From Burkholderiales bacterium PBB2 (GTDB taxonomy: Bacteria; Pseudomonadota; Gammaproteobacteria; Burkholderiales; Burkholderiaceae_C), in NCBI GenBank assembly GCA_002255955.1, contig NKIM01000007.1, positions 62,001-126,000 on the forward strand: 64,000 nucleotides of DNA, written 5' to 3'. Both the position numbers and the translations under genes were made by a program. This document shows, one piece after another, positions 47,185 to 56,327 of this stretch; positions within the stretch are counted from its first letter, which is position 1; every line of letters starts with the position of its first letter. The notes beneath the pieces are model-generated. The model saw only the letters and a program-made list of their open reading frames with translations. It was not told the DNA's origin and made no database searches.

Positions 47185-47843
47185 TCCCCTGCGCCCAGCA
47201 CCAGTTCAGCGCGGCTGAGCGTGACACCGTCTACGCCAACATCGCCCTGCGCCGCGACATCCGCCACTTCGCCCCCGGCGGACAGGTGGACGATGCGCAG
47301 CTGCAGCGCATGCTGAACGCCGCGCATCAAGCACCTTCGGTGGGCCTGATGCAGCCCTGGCGCTTCATGCGCATCCGCCAGCCCGCGCTGCGCAGGCAGA
47401 TCCAGGCCCTGGTCGAAGCCGAGCGCCAGCGCACGGCCGAGGCGTTGGACGCCCGCGCCGCCGAGTTTCTGCGCCTCAAGGTTGAGGGCCTTGGCGAATG
47501 CGCCGAGCTGCTGCTGGTGAGCCTCGCGCCCGAGGACGGCACGGTGTTTGGCCGCCGCAGCATGCCGCGCGAGATGGCGCTGTGCTCGGCCGCCTGTGCG
47601 GTGCAAAACCTCTGGCTGGCCGCGCGCGCCGAGAACCTGGGCCTGGGCTGGGTCTCGATGTTCGAACCCGAGGCCCTGGCCGCGCTGCTGCAGCTGCCGC
47701 AGGGCGCCATGCCCCTGGGCCTGCTCTGCCTGGGCCCGGTGGCCCGTTTTTACGAACGCCCCATGCTCGAGCAGCTGGGCTGGCGCGATGCCCGCCCGCT
47801 GGCCGAGATGCTGATGGACGAACCCTCTCTGGAATTGAGCTGA
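47181..47843 (+). CDS. bluB: 5,6-dimethylbenzimidazole synthase BluB
   Basis: A 220-residue flavin-destroying nitroreductase-fold enzyme that makes the lower ligand DMB from FMNH2 and O2. NIALRRDIRHFAPGG, APSVGLMQPWRFMRI, SAACAVQNLWLAARAENLGLGWVS and FEPEALAALLQLP are family features. The GTG at 47181 overlaps the cobB stop in GTGA; a TTG at 47175 is an alternative. Its presence implies that the cell makes true B12 rather than pseudocobalamin, and that oxygen is available. Confidence 0.93.
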   Translation: MIPCAQHQFSAAERDTVYANIALRRDIRHFAPGGQVDDAQLQRMLNAAHQAPSVGLMQPWRFMRIRQPALRRQIQALVEAERQRTAEALDARAAEFLRLKVEGLGECAELLLVSLAPEDGTVFGRRSMPREMALCSAACAVQNLWLAARAENLGLGWVSMFEPEALAALLQLPQGAMPLGLLCLGPVARFYERPMLEQLGWRDARPLAEMLMDEPSLELS

Positions 47844-47845
47844 CC

Positions 47846-48415
47846 ATGGAAATCGAAAAGCCCCCCGTCGACCGCGAACGCGTCATCCCCACGGCCGAGC
47901 GCCGCGGCCTGATCCTGGTCCACACCGGCGACGGCAAGGGCAAGAGCACGGCCGCCTTCGGCCTGGCCCTGCGCGCCCATGGCCGCGGCAAGGCGGTCAA
48001 GATCTACCAGTTCATGAAAGTGCCCAGCGCCCGCTTTGGCGAGCACCGCATGTTCGAGCAGCTCGGTGTGCCCATCGAAGGCCTGGGCGATGGCTTCAGC
48101 TGGAAGAGCAAGGACCTGGAGCACAGCGCCCAGCTGGCCCGCGATGGCTGGACTCGCGCCGCCGCCACCATCGCCGCCGGCGAGCATTTCCTGGTGGTGC
48201 TGGACGAGATCATGTACCCGCTGCGCTACGGCTGGCTGCCGCTGGAGCCGGTGCTGCAAGCCCTGCGCGAACGGCCGGCCCATGTCCATGTGGTGCTGAC
48301 CGGACGTAACGCGCCAGACGAGCTGATCGAGCTGGCCGACACCGTGACCGAGATGACGCTGATCAAGCACCACTTCAAGGCGGGTGTGCCGGCGCAGCGC
48401 GGGATTGAAGATTGA
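47846..48415 (+). CDS. cobO: Cob(I)yrinic acid a,c-diamide adenosyltransferase
   Basis: A 189-residue CobA/CobO-type ATP:corrinoid adenosyltransferase that adds the upper 5'-deoxyadenosyl ligand. The P-loop variant is HTGDGKGKSTAAFGLALRAH. KIYQFMKVPSARFGE and FLVVLDEIMYPLRYGWL follow, then VVLTGRNAPDELIELADTVT and MTLIKHHFKAG. The gap to bluB is 2 bp. The length is usual. Confidence 0.96.
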   Translation: MEIEKPPVDRERVIPTAERRGLILVHTGDGKGKSTAAFGLALRAHGRGKAVKIYQFMKVPSARFGEHRMFEQLGVPIEGLGDGFSWKSKDLEHSAQLARDGWTRAAATIAAGEHFLVVLDEIMYPLRYGWLPLEPVLQALRERPAHVHVVLTGRNAPDELIELADTVTEMTLIKHHFKAGVPAQRGIED

Positions 48416-48422
48416 CACAGCC

Positions 48423-49367
48423 ATGAGCATGGCCTGGCTGCTGCCCCTGGCGTTTGCCTTCGCCCTGGCGATCGATCGCCTTTGCGGCGAGCCGCCGCTG
48501 TGGGCGCATCCGGTGGTGGCCATGGGCAAGTACTTGGGCCTGTTCACGGAAGTGCTGGCACGGCAGCAGGCGGGCCTGGCGTTTGTCGGCGGCGCCCTGG
48601 CCTGGTGCGTGGGGGCCGGGCTCTGCATCGCCCTGGCCATGCTGCTGGAAACGCAGCTGATGATGCAGACCCAGGCCTGGCTGGGTGGCGCGCGCCTTCT
48701 GCTGTGTGCGGCCCTGCTGGGGCTCTTGCTCAAGCCCTTGCTGGCCTGGCGCATGCTGCGCGAAGAGGTGGCGGCCGTCGAGGCGGCCCTGGCCGAATCG
48801 CTGCCGGCCGGGCGGGCGCGCTTGGCGCGACTGGTCAGCCGCGACACCACGCGCTTGAGCGAGGCCGAGGTGCGCGAGGCCGCGCTGGAAACCCTGGTCG
48901 AGAACCTCAATGACTCGGTGGTGGCGCCCCTGTTCTGGGCCATGATCGCCGGCCTGCCCGGCGCGGCGCTCTACCGTTTTGCCAACACGGCCGATGCCAT
49001 GTGGGGCTACCGCGACCGGCGCGAATGGTCGGGCAAATGGGCAGCGCGCGCCGACGACGCCCTGTCCTGGATTCCCGCACGACTGACGGCCTTGGGCCTG
49101 CTGCTCGGCCGGCCCAAGCTGTGGCTGGCCCTATTCAGTCAGGCGCGCCGCACGCCATCGCCCAACAGCGGTTGGCCCATGGCAGCCCTGGCTTTGCGCT
49201 TGGGTCTGAGCCTGGGCAAACCTGGGGTTTATCGCCTCAACCCTGCAGGGCGCGCGCCGCAGCGTGGCGATCTGGCGCCGGCCCTGGGCCTGGCGCGCTG
49301 GAGCCTCCTGCTCAACGCAGGCCTGCTGGCACTTGGCGCGGCCTGGCTGCGTGACGGCTTGTCATGA
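48423..49367 (+). CDS. cbiB: Adenosylcobinamide-phosphate synthase CbiB
   Basis: A 314-residue inner-membrane protein (CobD/CbiB) that attaches aminopropanol phosphate to adenosylcobyric acid. It starts with a membrane helix and IDRLCGEPPLWAHPVVAMGK, the family hallmark. LVSRDTTRLSEAEVREAALE is followed by TLVENLNDSVVAPLFWAMIAG, and RFANTADAMWGYRDR and RLTALGLLLGRP are also typical. Four or five helices are predicted. The stop overlaps the next gene in ATGA. Confidence 0.95.
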   Translation: MSMAWLLPLAFAFALAIDRLCGEPPLWAHPVVAMGKYLGLFTEVLARQQAGLAFVGGALAWCVGAGLCIALAMLLETQLMMQTQAWLGGARLLLCAALLGLLLKPLLAWRMLREEVAAVEAALAESLPAGRARLARLVSRDTTRLSEAEVREAALETLVENLNDSVVAPLFWAMIAGLPGAALYRFANTADAMWGYRDRREWSGKWAARADDALSWIPARLTALGLLLGRPKLWLALFSQARRTPSPNSGWPMAALALRLGLSLGKPGVYRLNPAGRAPQRGDLAPALGLARWSLLLNAGLLALGAAWLRDGLS

Positions 49368-50434
49368 GCGCCGCGCTGCCTTTCATCCCCGAGCATGGCG
49401 GCGCCGACAGCGGCCCCACACCGCGCCATGATTTTTCCAGCAATGCCAGCCCCCTGGGCCCGCCGCAGGCGCTCTGGCAGGCCGTGCTGGATGCCGACCG
49501 CAGCCGCTACCCCGACCCGCAGTACCGCGCGCTGCGCCAGCGCCTGGCGGCCGCGCACGGCCTGGGCGACTGCGAACGCGTGCTGCCGGCCTCGGGCGGC
49601 GCCGAGGCCATCCGGCGCCTGAGCCTGGCGGCCCTGCGCGCCGGCCTGCGCCATGTCTGGCTGCCCAGCCCCGGCTTTGCCGACTACGAGGCCGCAGCCC
49701 TGGCCCTGGGTCTGCAGGTGCACCGTTATGCATCGAGCCAGGATTTGGTTCAGGGCCTGGGCCGGCAAGAAGACGGATTGCCCTGCGCTGCGCCGGCCCT
49801 GGTCTGGGTCTGCGACCCCTGCAACCCGACGGGCGCAAGCTTCAGCCTCGACGAGTGGATGGTGCTGGACCTGGCCTTGCAAGACAGCGATTCCATCCTG
49901 GCCGTGGACCAGGCGTACGAGCCCTTGCGCCTGGACGGCGCCTGCGCCCTGCCCGCAGACTTGGCCGAGCGCGCCTGGCGCCTGGTCTGCCCCAACAAGG
50001 CCCTGGGGCTGACGGGCGTGCGCGCGGCCTATCTACTGGCGCCTGCGGCCTGCCCGCTTCAAGCCCTGGCCCTGCAGCTGGCGCCCAGCTGGGTGCTGGC
50101 CAGCGAGGGCTGCGCCCTGCTGCAGGCGTGGTGTCGGCCAGAGACCGAGCGCTATCTGAGCCAGGTCAGGGCCCAGCTGCGCGAATGGCGGCAGGATCAG
50201 CGCGCACTGCTGGCCGAGCTGGGCTGGCAGCAAGATGAGACCAGCAGCTGCAGCAATTTCTGGCTGACCCGGCCCACGCAGGACAGCGACAGCCTGCTGC
50301 GCGCGCTGCGCCAGCGCGGCATCAAGCTGCGCGATGCCCGCAGCTTCGGCCTGCCGGGCTGGCTGCGCGTCTCGACCCAGCCGCCTAGCACTCAGGCCGC
50401 CCTGTACCAAGCGATCAAGGACCTTTCGCAATGA
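49364..50434 (+). CDS. Threonine-phosphate decarboxylase (CobC/CobD type)
   Basis: A 356-residue PLP enzyme of aminotransferase fold I, related to HisC. It produces (R)-1-aminopropan-2-O-phosphate for CbiB. The opening EHGGADSGPTPRHDFSSNASPLGP is typical of this subgroup. VWVCDPCNPTGASFSLDEW holds the PLP-contact Asn, and the Schiff-base Lys is in LVCPNKALGLTGVRAAYLLA. The name conflicts between organisms (cobC in Pseudomonas, cobD in Salmonella), so no symbol is forced. Neighbouring cbiB and cobQ support the role. Confidence 0.92.
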   Translation: MSAALPFIPEHGGADSGPTPRHDFSSNASPLGPPQALWQAVLDADRSRYPDPQYRALRQRLAAAHGLGDCERVLPASGGAEAIRRLSLAALRAGLRHVWLPSPGFADYEAAALALGLQVHRYASSQDLVQGLGRQEDGLPCAAPALVWVCDPCNPTGASFSLDEWMVLDLALQDSDSILAVDQAYEPLRLDGACALPADLAERAWRLVCPNKALGLTGVRAAYLLAPAACPLQALALQLAPSWVLASEGCALLQAWCRPETERYLSQVRAQLREWRQDQRALLAELGWQQDETSSCSNFWLTRPTQDSDSLLRALRQRGIKLRDARSFGLPGWLRVSTQPPSTQAALYQAIKDLSQ

Positions 50435-51933
50435 CGCCCCAAAAAGAACAACAACAAAAAACCGCCAAGGCGGTGATGGTGCTGGGTACCACCAGCGGCG
50501 CGGGCAAGAGCTGGCTGGCCACGGCGCTGTGCCGCTACTACGCCCGCCAAGGCCTCAAGGTCGCGCCCTACAAAGCGCAGAACATGAGCAACAACGCCAG
50601 GGTGGTGCCCGGCCTGAACGGGCGGCTGGGCGAGATCGGCAGTGCGCAGTACTTCCAGGCCCTGGCCGCGCGGCGCACGCCCGAAGTGCGCATGAACCCG
50701 GTGCTGCTCAAGCCCGAGGCGGACACGAAATCCCAGGTCATCGTGCTCGGCGAGGTGGACCCGGTGCTGACCGAGTGGCCCTGGCGCGAACGCAGCGAGC
50801 AGCTCTGGCTGCGCGCCCGGCCGCCCCTGCATGAACTGATGGCCGAGAACGATGTGGTGGTGATCGAGGGCGCAGGCTCGCCGGCCGAGATCAATCTGCA
50901 CAGCAGCGACTACGTGAACATGCGCACCGCGCTGGAGGCGCGCGCCGCCTGCCTGCTGGTGACCGACATCGACCGCGGCGGCGCCTTTGCCCACCTCTAC
51001 GGCACCCACCAGCTGCTGCCGGCGCAGGAGCGCGCGCTGATCCGCGGCTTTGTGCTGAACCGTTTCCGCGGCGATGCCCGCCTGCTGGCCCCTGGGCCAG
51101 AGCAGTTGCAGGCGCTGACCGGCGTGCCCACCCTGGCCGTGCTGCCGATGTGGCGCGGCCACGGCCTGCCCGAGGAAGACGGCGTCTATGACGACCGGCC
51201 CACGGGCAGCGGCCAGGCGCGCCTGCGCATCGCCGTCATCGCCTACCCGCGCCTGTCCAATCTCGATGAGTTCCAGCCCCTGCGCAGCCTGCCCGGCGTG
51301 CGCCTGAACTGGGCGCGCAGCCCGGCTGAGTTGGAGGGCGCAGACTGGATCATCCTGCCCGGCTCCAAAGCGGTGGCGGCCGATCTGGCCTGGCTGCGGG
51401 CCCAGGGCCTGGACCTGCCCATCGCCCAGCATGCCGCCGCCGGCCGGCCGGTGCTGGGCATTTGCGGCGGCCTGCAGATGCTGGGCGAAAGCCTGCTCGA
51501 CCCGCACGGCCTGGACGGCAATGCGCCGGGCCTGGGCCTGCTGCCCCTGGTCACCCAGTTCGAGCGCGACAAGCTCTTGCGCCCCTGCGATCTGCGCTTT
51601 GCCGAGCTCGAAGGGCCATGGGCCCCACTGAGCGGCGTGGCCGCCGGCGGCTACGAGATCCACCACGGCCGCACCGTCCAGCACCCCAGCCTGGCGCCGG
51701 CCCAGGTGGCCTTGCGCAACGAGGCGGGCGAGGCCATCGGCTGGCGCGAGGGCTCGGTGCTGGGCCTCTACGCCCACGGCCTGTTCGAGCAGGACAGCGT
51801 CTTGCGTGCCCTCTTCGGCCAGAGCCTGCCCGGCCTGGATGCGGTCTTCGACGGCCTGGCCGACTACATCGAACAGCATTTCGAGCCCGGCGCCCTGATG
51901 GGCCTGCTCCAGGACCCGAGCGCCAAGCCATGA
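50431..51933 (+). CDS. cobQ: Cobyric acid synthase
   Basis: A 500-residue glutamine amidotransferase (CobQ/CbiP) that amidates b, d, e and g of adenosyl-cobyrinic acid a,c-diamide. N-terminal P-loop-like GTTSGAGKSWLATALCRYYA, then VAPYKAQNMSNNARVV and the long central domain with LVTDIDRGGAFAHLYGTHQL. The C-terminal GATase has the Cys in GICGGLQMLGESLLDP and the partner His in GLYAHGLFEQD. The overlap with the previous gene is 4 bp. Confidence 0.96.
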   Translation: MTPQKEQQQKTAKAVMVLGTTSGAGKSWLATALCRYYARQGLKVAPYKAQNMSNNARVVPGLNGRLGEIGSAQYFQALAARRTPEVRMNPVLLKPEADTKSQVIVLGEVDPVLTEWPWRERSEQLWLRARPPLHELMAENDVVVIEGAGSPAEINLHSSDYVNMRTALEARAACLLVTDIDRGGAFAHLYGTHQLLPAQERALIRGFVLNRFRGDARLLAPGPEQLQALTGVPTLAVLPMWRGHGLPEEDGVYDDRPTGSGQARLRIAVIAYPRLSNLDEFQPLRSLPGVRLNWARSPAELEGADWIILPGSKAVAADLAWLRAQGLDLPIAQHAAAGRPVLGICGGLQMLGESLLDPHGLDGNAPGLGLLPLVTQFERDKLLRPCDLRFAELEGPWAPLSGVAAGGYEIHHGRTVQHPSLAPAQVALRNEAGEAIGWREGSVLGLYAHGLFEQDSVLRALFGQSLPGLDAVFDGLADYIEQHFEPGALMGLLQDPSAKP

Positions 51934-52730
51934 GCCGCCCCGAACGCATCGCCTGCCTGTCCACCGAGGCCGTCGACACGCTCTACCGCCTGGGTGCGCA
52001 AGCGCGCATCGCCGGCATCTCCGGCTACACCGTCTACCCGCCCGAGGCACGCCACGAGAAGCCCAAAATCAGCGGCTTCACGACCATGAAGCTGGAGAAG
52101 ATCCAGGCCGTGCAGCCGGATCTGGTGATCGGTTTTTCGGACTTGCAAAAGCCGCTGCTGGCCGAATGCGAGGCCGCCGGCCTGGCCACGCTCAGTTTCG
52201 ACCACCGCAATCTGGCCGGCATCCATGCCATGGTGCGCGCGCTCGGCGCCCTGGTCGGCCACGAGGCCCAGGCCGAGCAGCTCTGCGCCCAGCTGCAAGC
52301 CACGCAGGACGAGATCGCCGCCATCGGCCGCCAGCTGCCGCGCCGGCCGCGCGTCTGCTTCGAGGAATGGGACGAGCCGCTGATCATGGGCATCGGCTGG
52401 GTCAGCGAAATCATCGAGCTGGCCGGCGGCGAGGATGTGTTTGCCGACCGCGCGCGCGCCAGCCTGGCGCGCGACCGCATCGTCAGCCACGACGAGGTGC
52501 TGGCGCGGCGGCCCGAGCTGATCCTGGGCAGCTGGTGCGGCAAGCGCTTCGTGCCCGACAAGGTGCTGGCCCGGCCCGGCTTTGCTGAGCTGGGCGCCCG
52601 CCTGATCGAGATCAAATCGGCCGACATCCTGGCCCCCGGGCCCACCGCCATCGAGCGCGGCGCCCGCCAGGTGCAGGCCGCCCTGCAATCCCTGTTTCGT
52701 CAAGACCCCACGCCCGCGGAGAACCCATGA
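51930..52730 (+). CDS. BtuF-like binding-protein homologue without signal peptide
   Basis: A 266-residue protein of the helical-backbone (class III) binding-protein family, as in BtuF. Lobe features are RLGAQARIAGISGYTVYPPE, KISGFTTMKLEKIQAVQPDL, and GIGWVSEIIELAGGEDVFAD near the hinge helix. Its N-terminus MSRPERIACLSTEAVDTLYR has no basic-hydrophobic export signal, and no upstream extension exists because it overlaps cobQ in ATGA. It should therefore stay in the cytoplasm, where ABC import binding makes little sense. A true BtuF with signal peptide exists at 43048. A role in holding or passing corrinoids between biosynthetic enzymes is possible but unproven. Confidence 0.8.
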   Translation: MSRPERIACLSTEAVDTLYRLGAQARIAGISGYTVYPPEARHEKPKISGFTTMKLEKIQAVQPDLVIGFSDLQKPLLAECEAAGLATLSFDHRNLAGIHAMVRALGALVGHEAQAEQLCAQLQATQDEIAAIGRQLPRRPRVCFEEWDEPLIMGIGWVSEIIELAGGEDVFADRARASLARDRIVSHDEVLARRPELILGSWCGKRFVPDKVLARPGFAELGARLIEIKSADILAPGPTAIERGARQVQAALQSLFRQDPTPAENP

Positions 52731-53773
52731 CCATGGCTGAGCATCTGATCCCCGACATCGCCTCCCTGCAAGACCTGACCCTCACCGCCGCCCTGCAGGC
52801 CCGCATCGACGGCAAGACCAAACCCCTGGGTGCCCTGGGCCAGCTGGAAACCCTGATGCTGCGCCTGGGCCTGATCCTGGGCAGCGAGACGCCGCAACTC
52901 AAGTGTCCGCAGATGATGGTGTTCGCCGGCGACCACGGCCTGGCGCGACGCGGCGTGTCGGCCTACCCCAGCGATGTGACCTGGCAGATGGTCGAGAACT
53001 TCCTAGCCGGTGGTGCCGCCATCAGCGTGCTGGCGCGCCAGCATGGCCTGGCCTTGAGCGTGGTCGATGCCGGCGTGGCCCATGACTTTGCGCCGCGCGA
53101 GGGTCTGATCATCGCCAAGATCGCGCCCGGCACACGGGACGCCTCGGCCGAAGCGGCCATGAGCATCGACCAATGCGCCACCGCCATCGCCGCCGGCAAG
53201 AACCTCTTGCGCAGCAAGCCGGGCAATGCCTTGCTGCTGGGCGAAATGGGCATTGGCAACACCTCGAGCGCCGCCCTGCTGCTGGCCCGGCTGCAAGGCC
53301 TGCCGGTGGCCGACTGCACCGGCCGGGGGACAGGTCTTGACGATGCCGCCCTGGCGCGCAAGGTGGTGGTGCTGCAGGAGGTGCTGGACCTGCACGCCCA
53401 GGCCCAGGCGCCGCTGCAGGCCCTGGCCGCCTTCGGTGGCTTCGAGATCGCCATGATGGTGGGCGCGGTGCTGCAGGCGGCGCTGGAGCGCCGGGTCGTC
53501 GTCGTCGACGGATTCATCGCCAGCAGTGCCGTGCTGGTGGCTGCTCGCCTGCAGCCGGCGGTGCTGGAACGTTGCATCTTTGGCCACCGCTCGAACGAGA
53601 GCGGCCACCGCCTGATGCTGGAGGCCTTGCAGGCCGAGCCCCTGCTCGACCTGGGCCTGCGCCTGGGCGAAGGCTCGGGCGCGGCCCTGGCCTGGCCGCT
53701 GCTGGAATCCGCCTGCCGCATCCTGGCCGAAATGGCCAGCTTCGCCTCGGCCGGCGTCAGCGAACAGCACTGA
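52727..53773 (+). CDS. cobT: Nicotinate-nucleotide-dimethylbenzimidazole phosphoribosyltransferase
   Basis: A 348-residue enzyme that joins DMB (from BluB) to the ribose phosphate of nicotinate mononucleotide, forming alpha-ribazole phosphate. KTKPLGALGQLETLMLRLGL, MMVFAGDHGLARRGVSAYP, and LGEMGIGNTSSAALLLARL are typical. The catalytic Glu is in LGEGSGAALAWPLLESACR near the C-terminus. The ATG at 52727 overlaps the previous gene. A predicted promoter and 80 bp separate it from the signalling genes that follow. Confidence 0.96.
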   Translation: MTMAEHLIPDIASLQDLTLTAALQARIDGKTKPLGALGQLETLMLRLGLILGSETPQLKCPQMMVFAGDHGLARRGVSAYPSDVTWQMVENFLAGGAAISVLARQHGLALSVVDAGVAHDFAPREGLIIAKIAPGTRDASAEAAMSIDQCATAIAAGKNLLRSKPGNALLLGEMGIGNTSSAALLLARLQGLPVADCTGRGTGLDDAALARKVVVLQEVLDLHAQAQAPLQALAAFGGFEIAMMVGAVLQAALERRVVVVDGFIASSAVLVAARLQPAVLERCIFGHRSNESGHRLMLEALQAEPLLDLGLRLGEGSGAALAWPLLESACRILAEMASFASAGVSEQH

Positions 53774-53793
53774 AATCATTGCCCAAAGCTCTG

Positions 53794-53821
53794 TTTACAG
53801 GGCTTGCGCTGTGGCCATAAT
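53794..53821 (+). promoter_or_regulatory. Sigma-70 promoter for the HD-GYP/kinase pair
   Basis: TTTACA, 16 bases, CATAAT (53816-53821), 33 bp before the regulator ATG. It gives the two signalling genes expression independent of the B12 riboswitch. Confidence 0.6.
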
Positions 53822-53853
53822 CGGGCCAGCCACGCTGCATCAGGACATGCGCC

Positions 53854-55404
53854 ATGACGGATTTGGTTTTTGCTGACGAGAGCCCCGAGCTGGATACCGA
53901 CGGCAACGCCCCCAAGGCGCTGGAGCCCTGGGTCGTCATGATCGTGGACGACGATGTGGCCGTGCACCAAGTCACCCAGCTGGTGATGGCCGATTTCGAG
54001 GTCAGCGGCCGGCGCCTGCAGTTCCTCGATGCCTACAGCGGCGCCGAAGCGCGCGAGCTGCTCAAGACCCGGCGCGACATTGCCCTGATCCTGCTCGATG
54101 TGGTGATGGAGTCCGAGCATGCCGGTCTGGACCTGGCGCGCTACATCCGCGAAGAGCTGGACAACCACCATGTGCGCATCGTGCTGCGCACCGGCCAGCC
54201 GGGGCAGGCGCCGGAAGAGCATGTCATCAAGAGCTACGACATCAACGACTACAAGGAGAAGACCGAGCTGACCAAGCGCAAGCTGATCACGGTCTTCTAC
54301 GCGGCGCTGCGCAGCTACCGCGACATCATGATCATCGAGCAGTCGCGCCTGGCCCTGCGCCGCTCGATCGACGCCATCACCCGCATCTACGACTCGCACA
54401 ATCTGCGCCGCTTTGCTTCGGCCGTGCTGGAGCAAGCCGCGCATTTGCTCGGTTATGAAGCCCAGGGCCTGTGCGCCAGCCGCGTCGCGGCCTACGCGGC
54501 CTCGCACATCGAGGGCCGGCTCAAGGTGCTGGCCGCTACCACCGAGTACTCGCGACTGCTGGTCGACGAAGAAATCAGCAACCTGCCGGCCGAAGTGAAG
54601 GTGGCCCTGGACCGGGCCCTGGACGACCAGGTGAGCTCTTTCGACGCCCACCACTTCGTCGGCTACTACCGCAGCAGCAGCGGCAACGAGACCCTGCTCT
54701 ACATGACCTTCTCCGAGCCGGTGGATGCCCAGTCGCGCGAGCTGCTGGAGATCTTCTGCGCCAATGTCGCCATCACCTACGAAGCCCTGCTGCTGCGCGA
54801 GGAGATCCAGGACACGCAGCGCTCCACCGTCTACATCATCGGCGAGGCGGTCGAGCGCCGCAGCAAGGAAACCGGCGCCCATGTGCGCCGCGTGGGCGAG
54901 CTGGCCGCCCTGCTGGCCGAGCTCTCGGGCCTGCGCAGCAGCGAGGTCGAATTCATGCGACAGGCCGCACCCCTGCACGATGTGGGCAAGATCGGCATCC
55001 CCGACCGCGTGCTCAACAAGCCCGGCAAGCTGGACGCCGAGGAGTGGGAGGTGATGAAGACCCACTCGCGCATCGGCTTCGAGCTGCTGAGCAAATCGGA
55101 CAAGCGCATCCTGCAACTGGGCGCCATCATCGCCCACGAGCACCATGAACGCTGGGACGGCCAGGGCTACCCGCGCGGCCTGCTGGGTGAGCAGATCCAC
55201 ATCGCCGGCCGCATCGTCGCCCTGGCCGATGTGCTGGACGCCCTGGTCAGCCGGCGCTGCTACAAGGAGAGCTGGAACTTCGACGAAGCACTGACCTATG
55301 TGCAGGAGCAGGCCGGCCTGCAGTTCGACCCCGATCTGGTGGCCAAGCTGATGGCCAACCTGCCCGCGGTCAAGGACATCTACACCCGCTACCCGGATTC
55401 CTGA
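53854..55404 (+). CDS. Response regulator with DUF3369 and HD-GYP domains (c-di-GMP phosphodiesterase)
   Basis: A 516-residue regulator. The receiver domain (about 25-150) has acidic IVDDD, phospho-Asp in LILLDVVMES, and the conserved Lys in DINDYKEKTE. DUF3369, a GAF-like module, follows (about 170-320). The HD-GYP domain (about 325-516) has the metal residues HDVGKIGIPD, later HEHHERWDGQGYPRG (the GYP signature), then IAGRIVALADVLDAL. All catalytic motifs are intact, so c-di-GMP breakdown is expected, controlled by phosphorylation. The likely partner is the kinase 7 bp downstream. Its place between cobT and cobS is unusual. Confidence 0.94.
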   Translation: MTDLVFADESPELDTDGNAPKALEPWVVMIVDDDVAVHQVTQLVMADFEVSGRRLQFLDAYSGAEARELLKTRRDIALILLDVVMESEHAGLDLARYIREELDNHHVRIVLRTGQPGQAPEEHVIKSYDINDYKEKTELTKRKLITVFYAALRSYRDIMIIEQSRLALRRSIDAITRIYDSHNLRRFASAVLEQAAHLLGYEAQGLCASRVAAYAASHIEGRLKVLAATTEYSRLLVDEEISNLPAEVKVALDRALDDQVSSFDAHHFVGYYRSSSGNETLLYMTFSEPVDAQSRELLEIFCANVAITYEALLLREEIQDTQRSTVYIIGEAVERRSKETGAHVRRVGELAALLAELSGLRSSEVEFMRQAAPLHDVGKIGIPDRVLNKPGKLDAEEWEVMKTHSRIGFELLSKSDKRILQLGAIIAHEHHERWDGQGYPRGLLGEQIHIAGRIVALADVLDALVSRRCYKESWNFDEALTYVQEQAGLQFDPDLVAKLMANLPAVKDIYTRYPDS

Positions 55405-55411
55405 GGCCGCC

Positions 55412-56275
55412 ATGAGCAGCCTGACTCCCTCCGACATGAGCGGCTCGGTTCCCACCGGCCCGGGCGAAACGCCGCAGCAAGAGCTGCAGCGGCTGCAGCA
55501 CGAGCTGCAACTCGCCACCGAACGCCTGCTGGAGCAGGAACAGCTGGCCGCCCTGGGCAATCTGGTCGCCGGCGTGGCGCATGAGATCAACACGCCGATC
55601 GGCATCGCCGTCACCGCCGCTTCGGGCATGGAAGAGTTCGCCCGCAGCCTGACGCGCAAACTCAGCGGCGACAAGGTCAGCCGCAGCGAGCTGCAGACCC
55701 TGGCCGGCCAACTCGAAGACGGCGCCCGCCTGGTCAACAACAACCTGGCTCGCGCCGCCGACCTGATCAGCAATTTCAAGACCCTGGCCGTGGACCAGGC
55801 CAGCGAGGCCGAGATGCACATCGACCTCAGCCCCTATCTGCGCGGCATCGTCATGGCCCACAACCCGGTGCTGCGCAGCGCGCAGACCCGCGTCGAGCTG
55901 GACACGCCCGAGCACCTGCACGCCACCCTGGTGCCGGGCCAGTTCTCGCAAATCGTCTCCAACCTGATCGTCAACGCCCTGACCCATGCGTTTCAAGAGC
56001 AGCCCGAAGACCGGCCGCGCCTGATCCGCGTGCGCCTGCACAGCCAAGGCGAGCGCCTGCAGCTGCACTTCAGCGACAACGGCCGCGGCGTGCCGCCCGA
56101 GGTGCGGGCGCGCATGTTCGAGCCCTACTTCACCACCCGCCGCGGCAGCGGCGGCTCGGGCCTGGGCCTCTACATCGTGCACAAGCTGTGCGAGCAGATG
56201 GGCGGCCAGATCGTGGTGGACGAGGCGCATGAGCCTGGCCTGGGCTTCCGCGTGGACCTGCCGCTGCGTCACTGA
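55412..56275 (+). CDS. Soluble histidine kinase
   Basis: A 287-residue kinase with no membrane segment and no recognisable sensor domain. A short coiled coil (about 20-45) leads into the H-box LVAGVAHEINTPIGIAVTAA. This GVAHEINTP type is close to the HWE/NtrB-like group usually fused to sensors. The ATPase has N-box QIVSNLIVNALTHAF, G1 FSDNGRGVPPE, F-box YFTTRRGSGGSGLGLYIV. It probably phosphorylates the HD-GYP regulator directly upstream, and the input may come through another protein. Confidence 0.92.
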   Translation: MSSLTPSDMSGSVPTGPGETPQQELQRLQHELQLATERLLEQEQLAALGNLVAGVAHEINTPIGIAVTAASGMEEFARSLTRKLSGDKVSRSELQTLAGQLEDGARLVNNNLARAADLISNFKTLAVDQASEAEMHIDLSPYLRGIVMAHNPVLRSAQTRVELDTPEHLHATLVPGQFSQIVSNLIVNALTHAFQEQPEDRPRLIRVRLHSQGERLQLHFSDNGRGVPPEVRARMFEPYFTTRRGSGGSGLGLYIVHKLCEQMGGQIVVDEAHEPGLGFRVDLPLRH

Positions 56276-56327
56276 GACGCAGCTGTCGCCTGCCCCTGTT
56301 TTCTCCCTCTCCCCGCCCCCATCTCGC

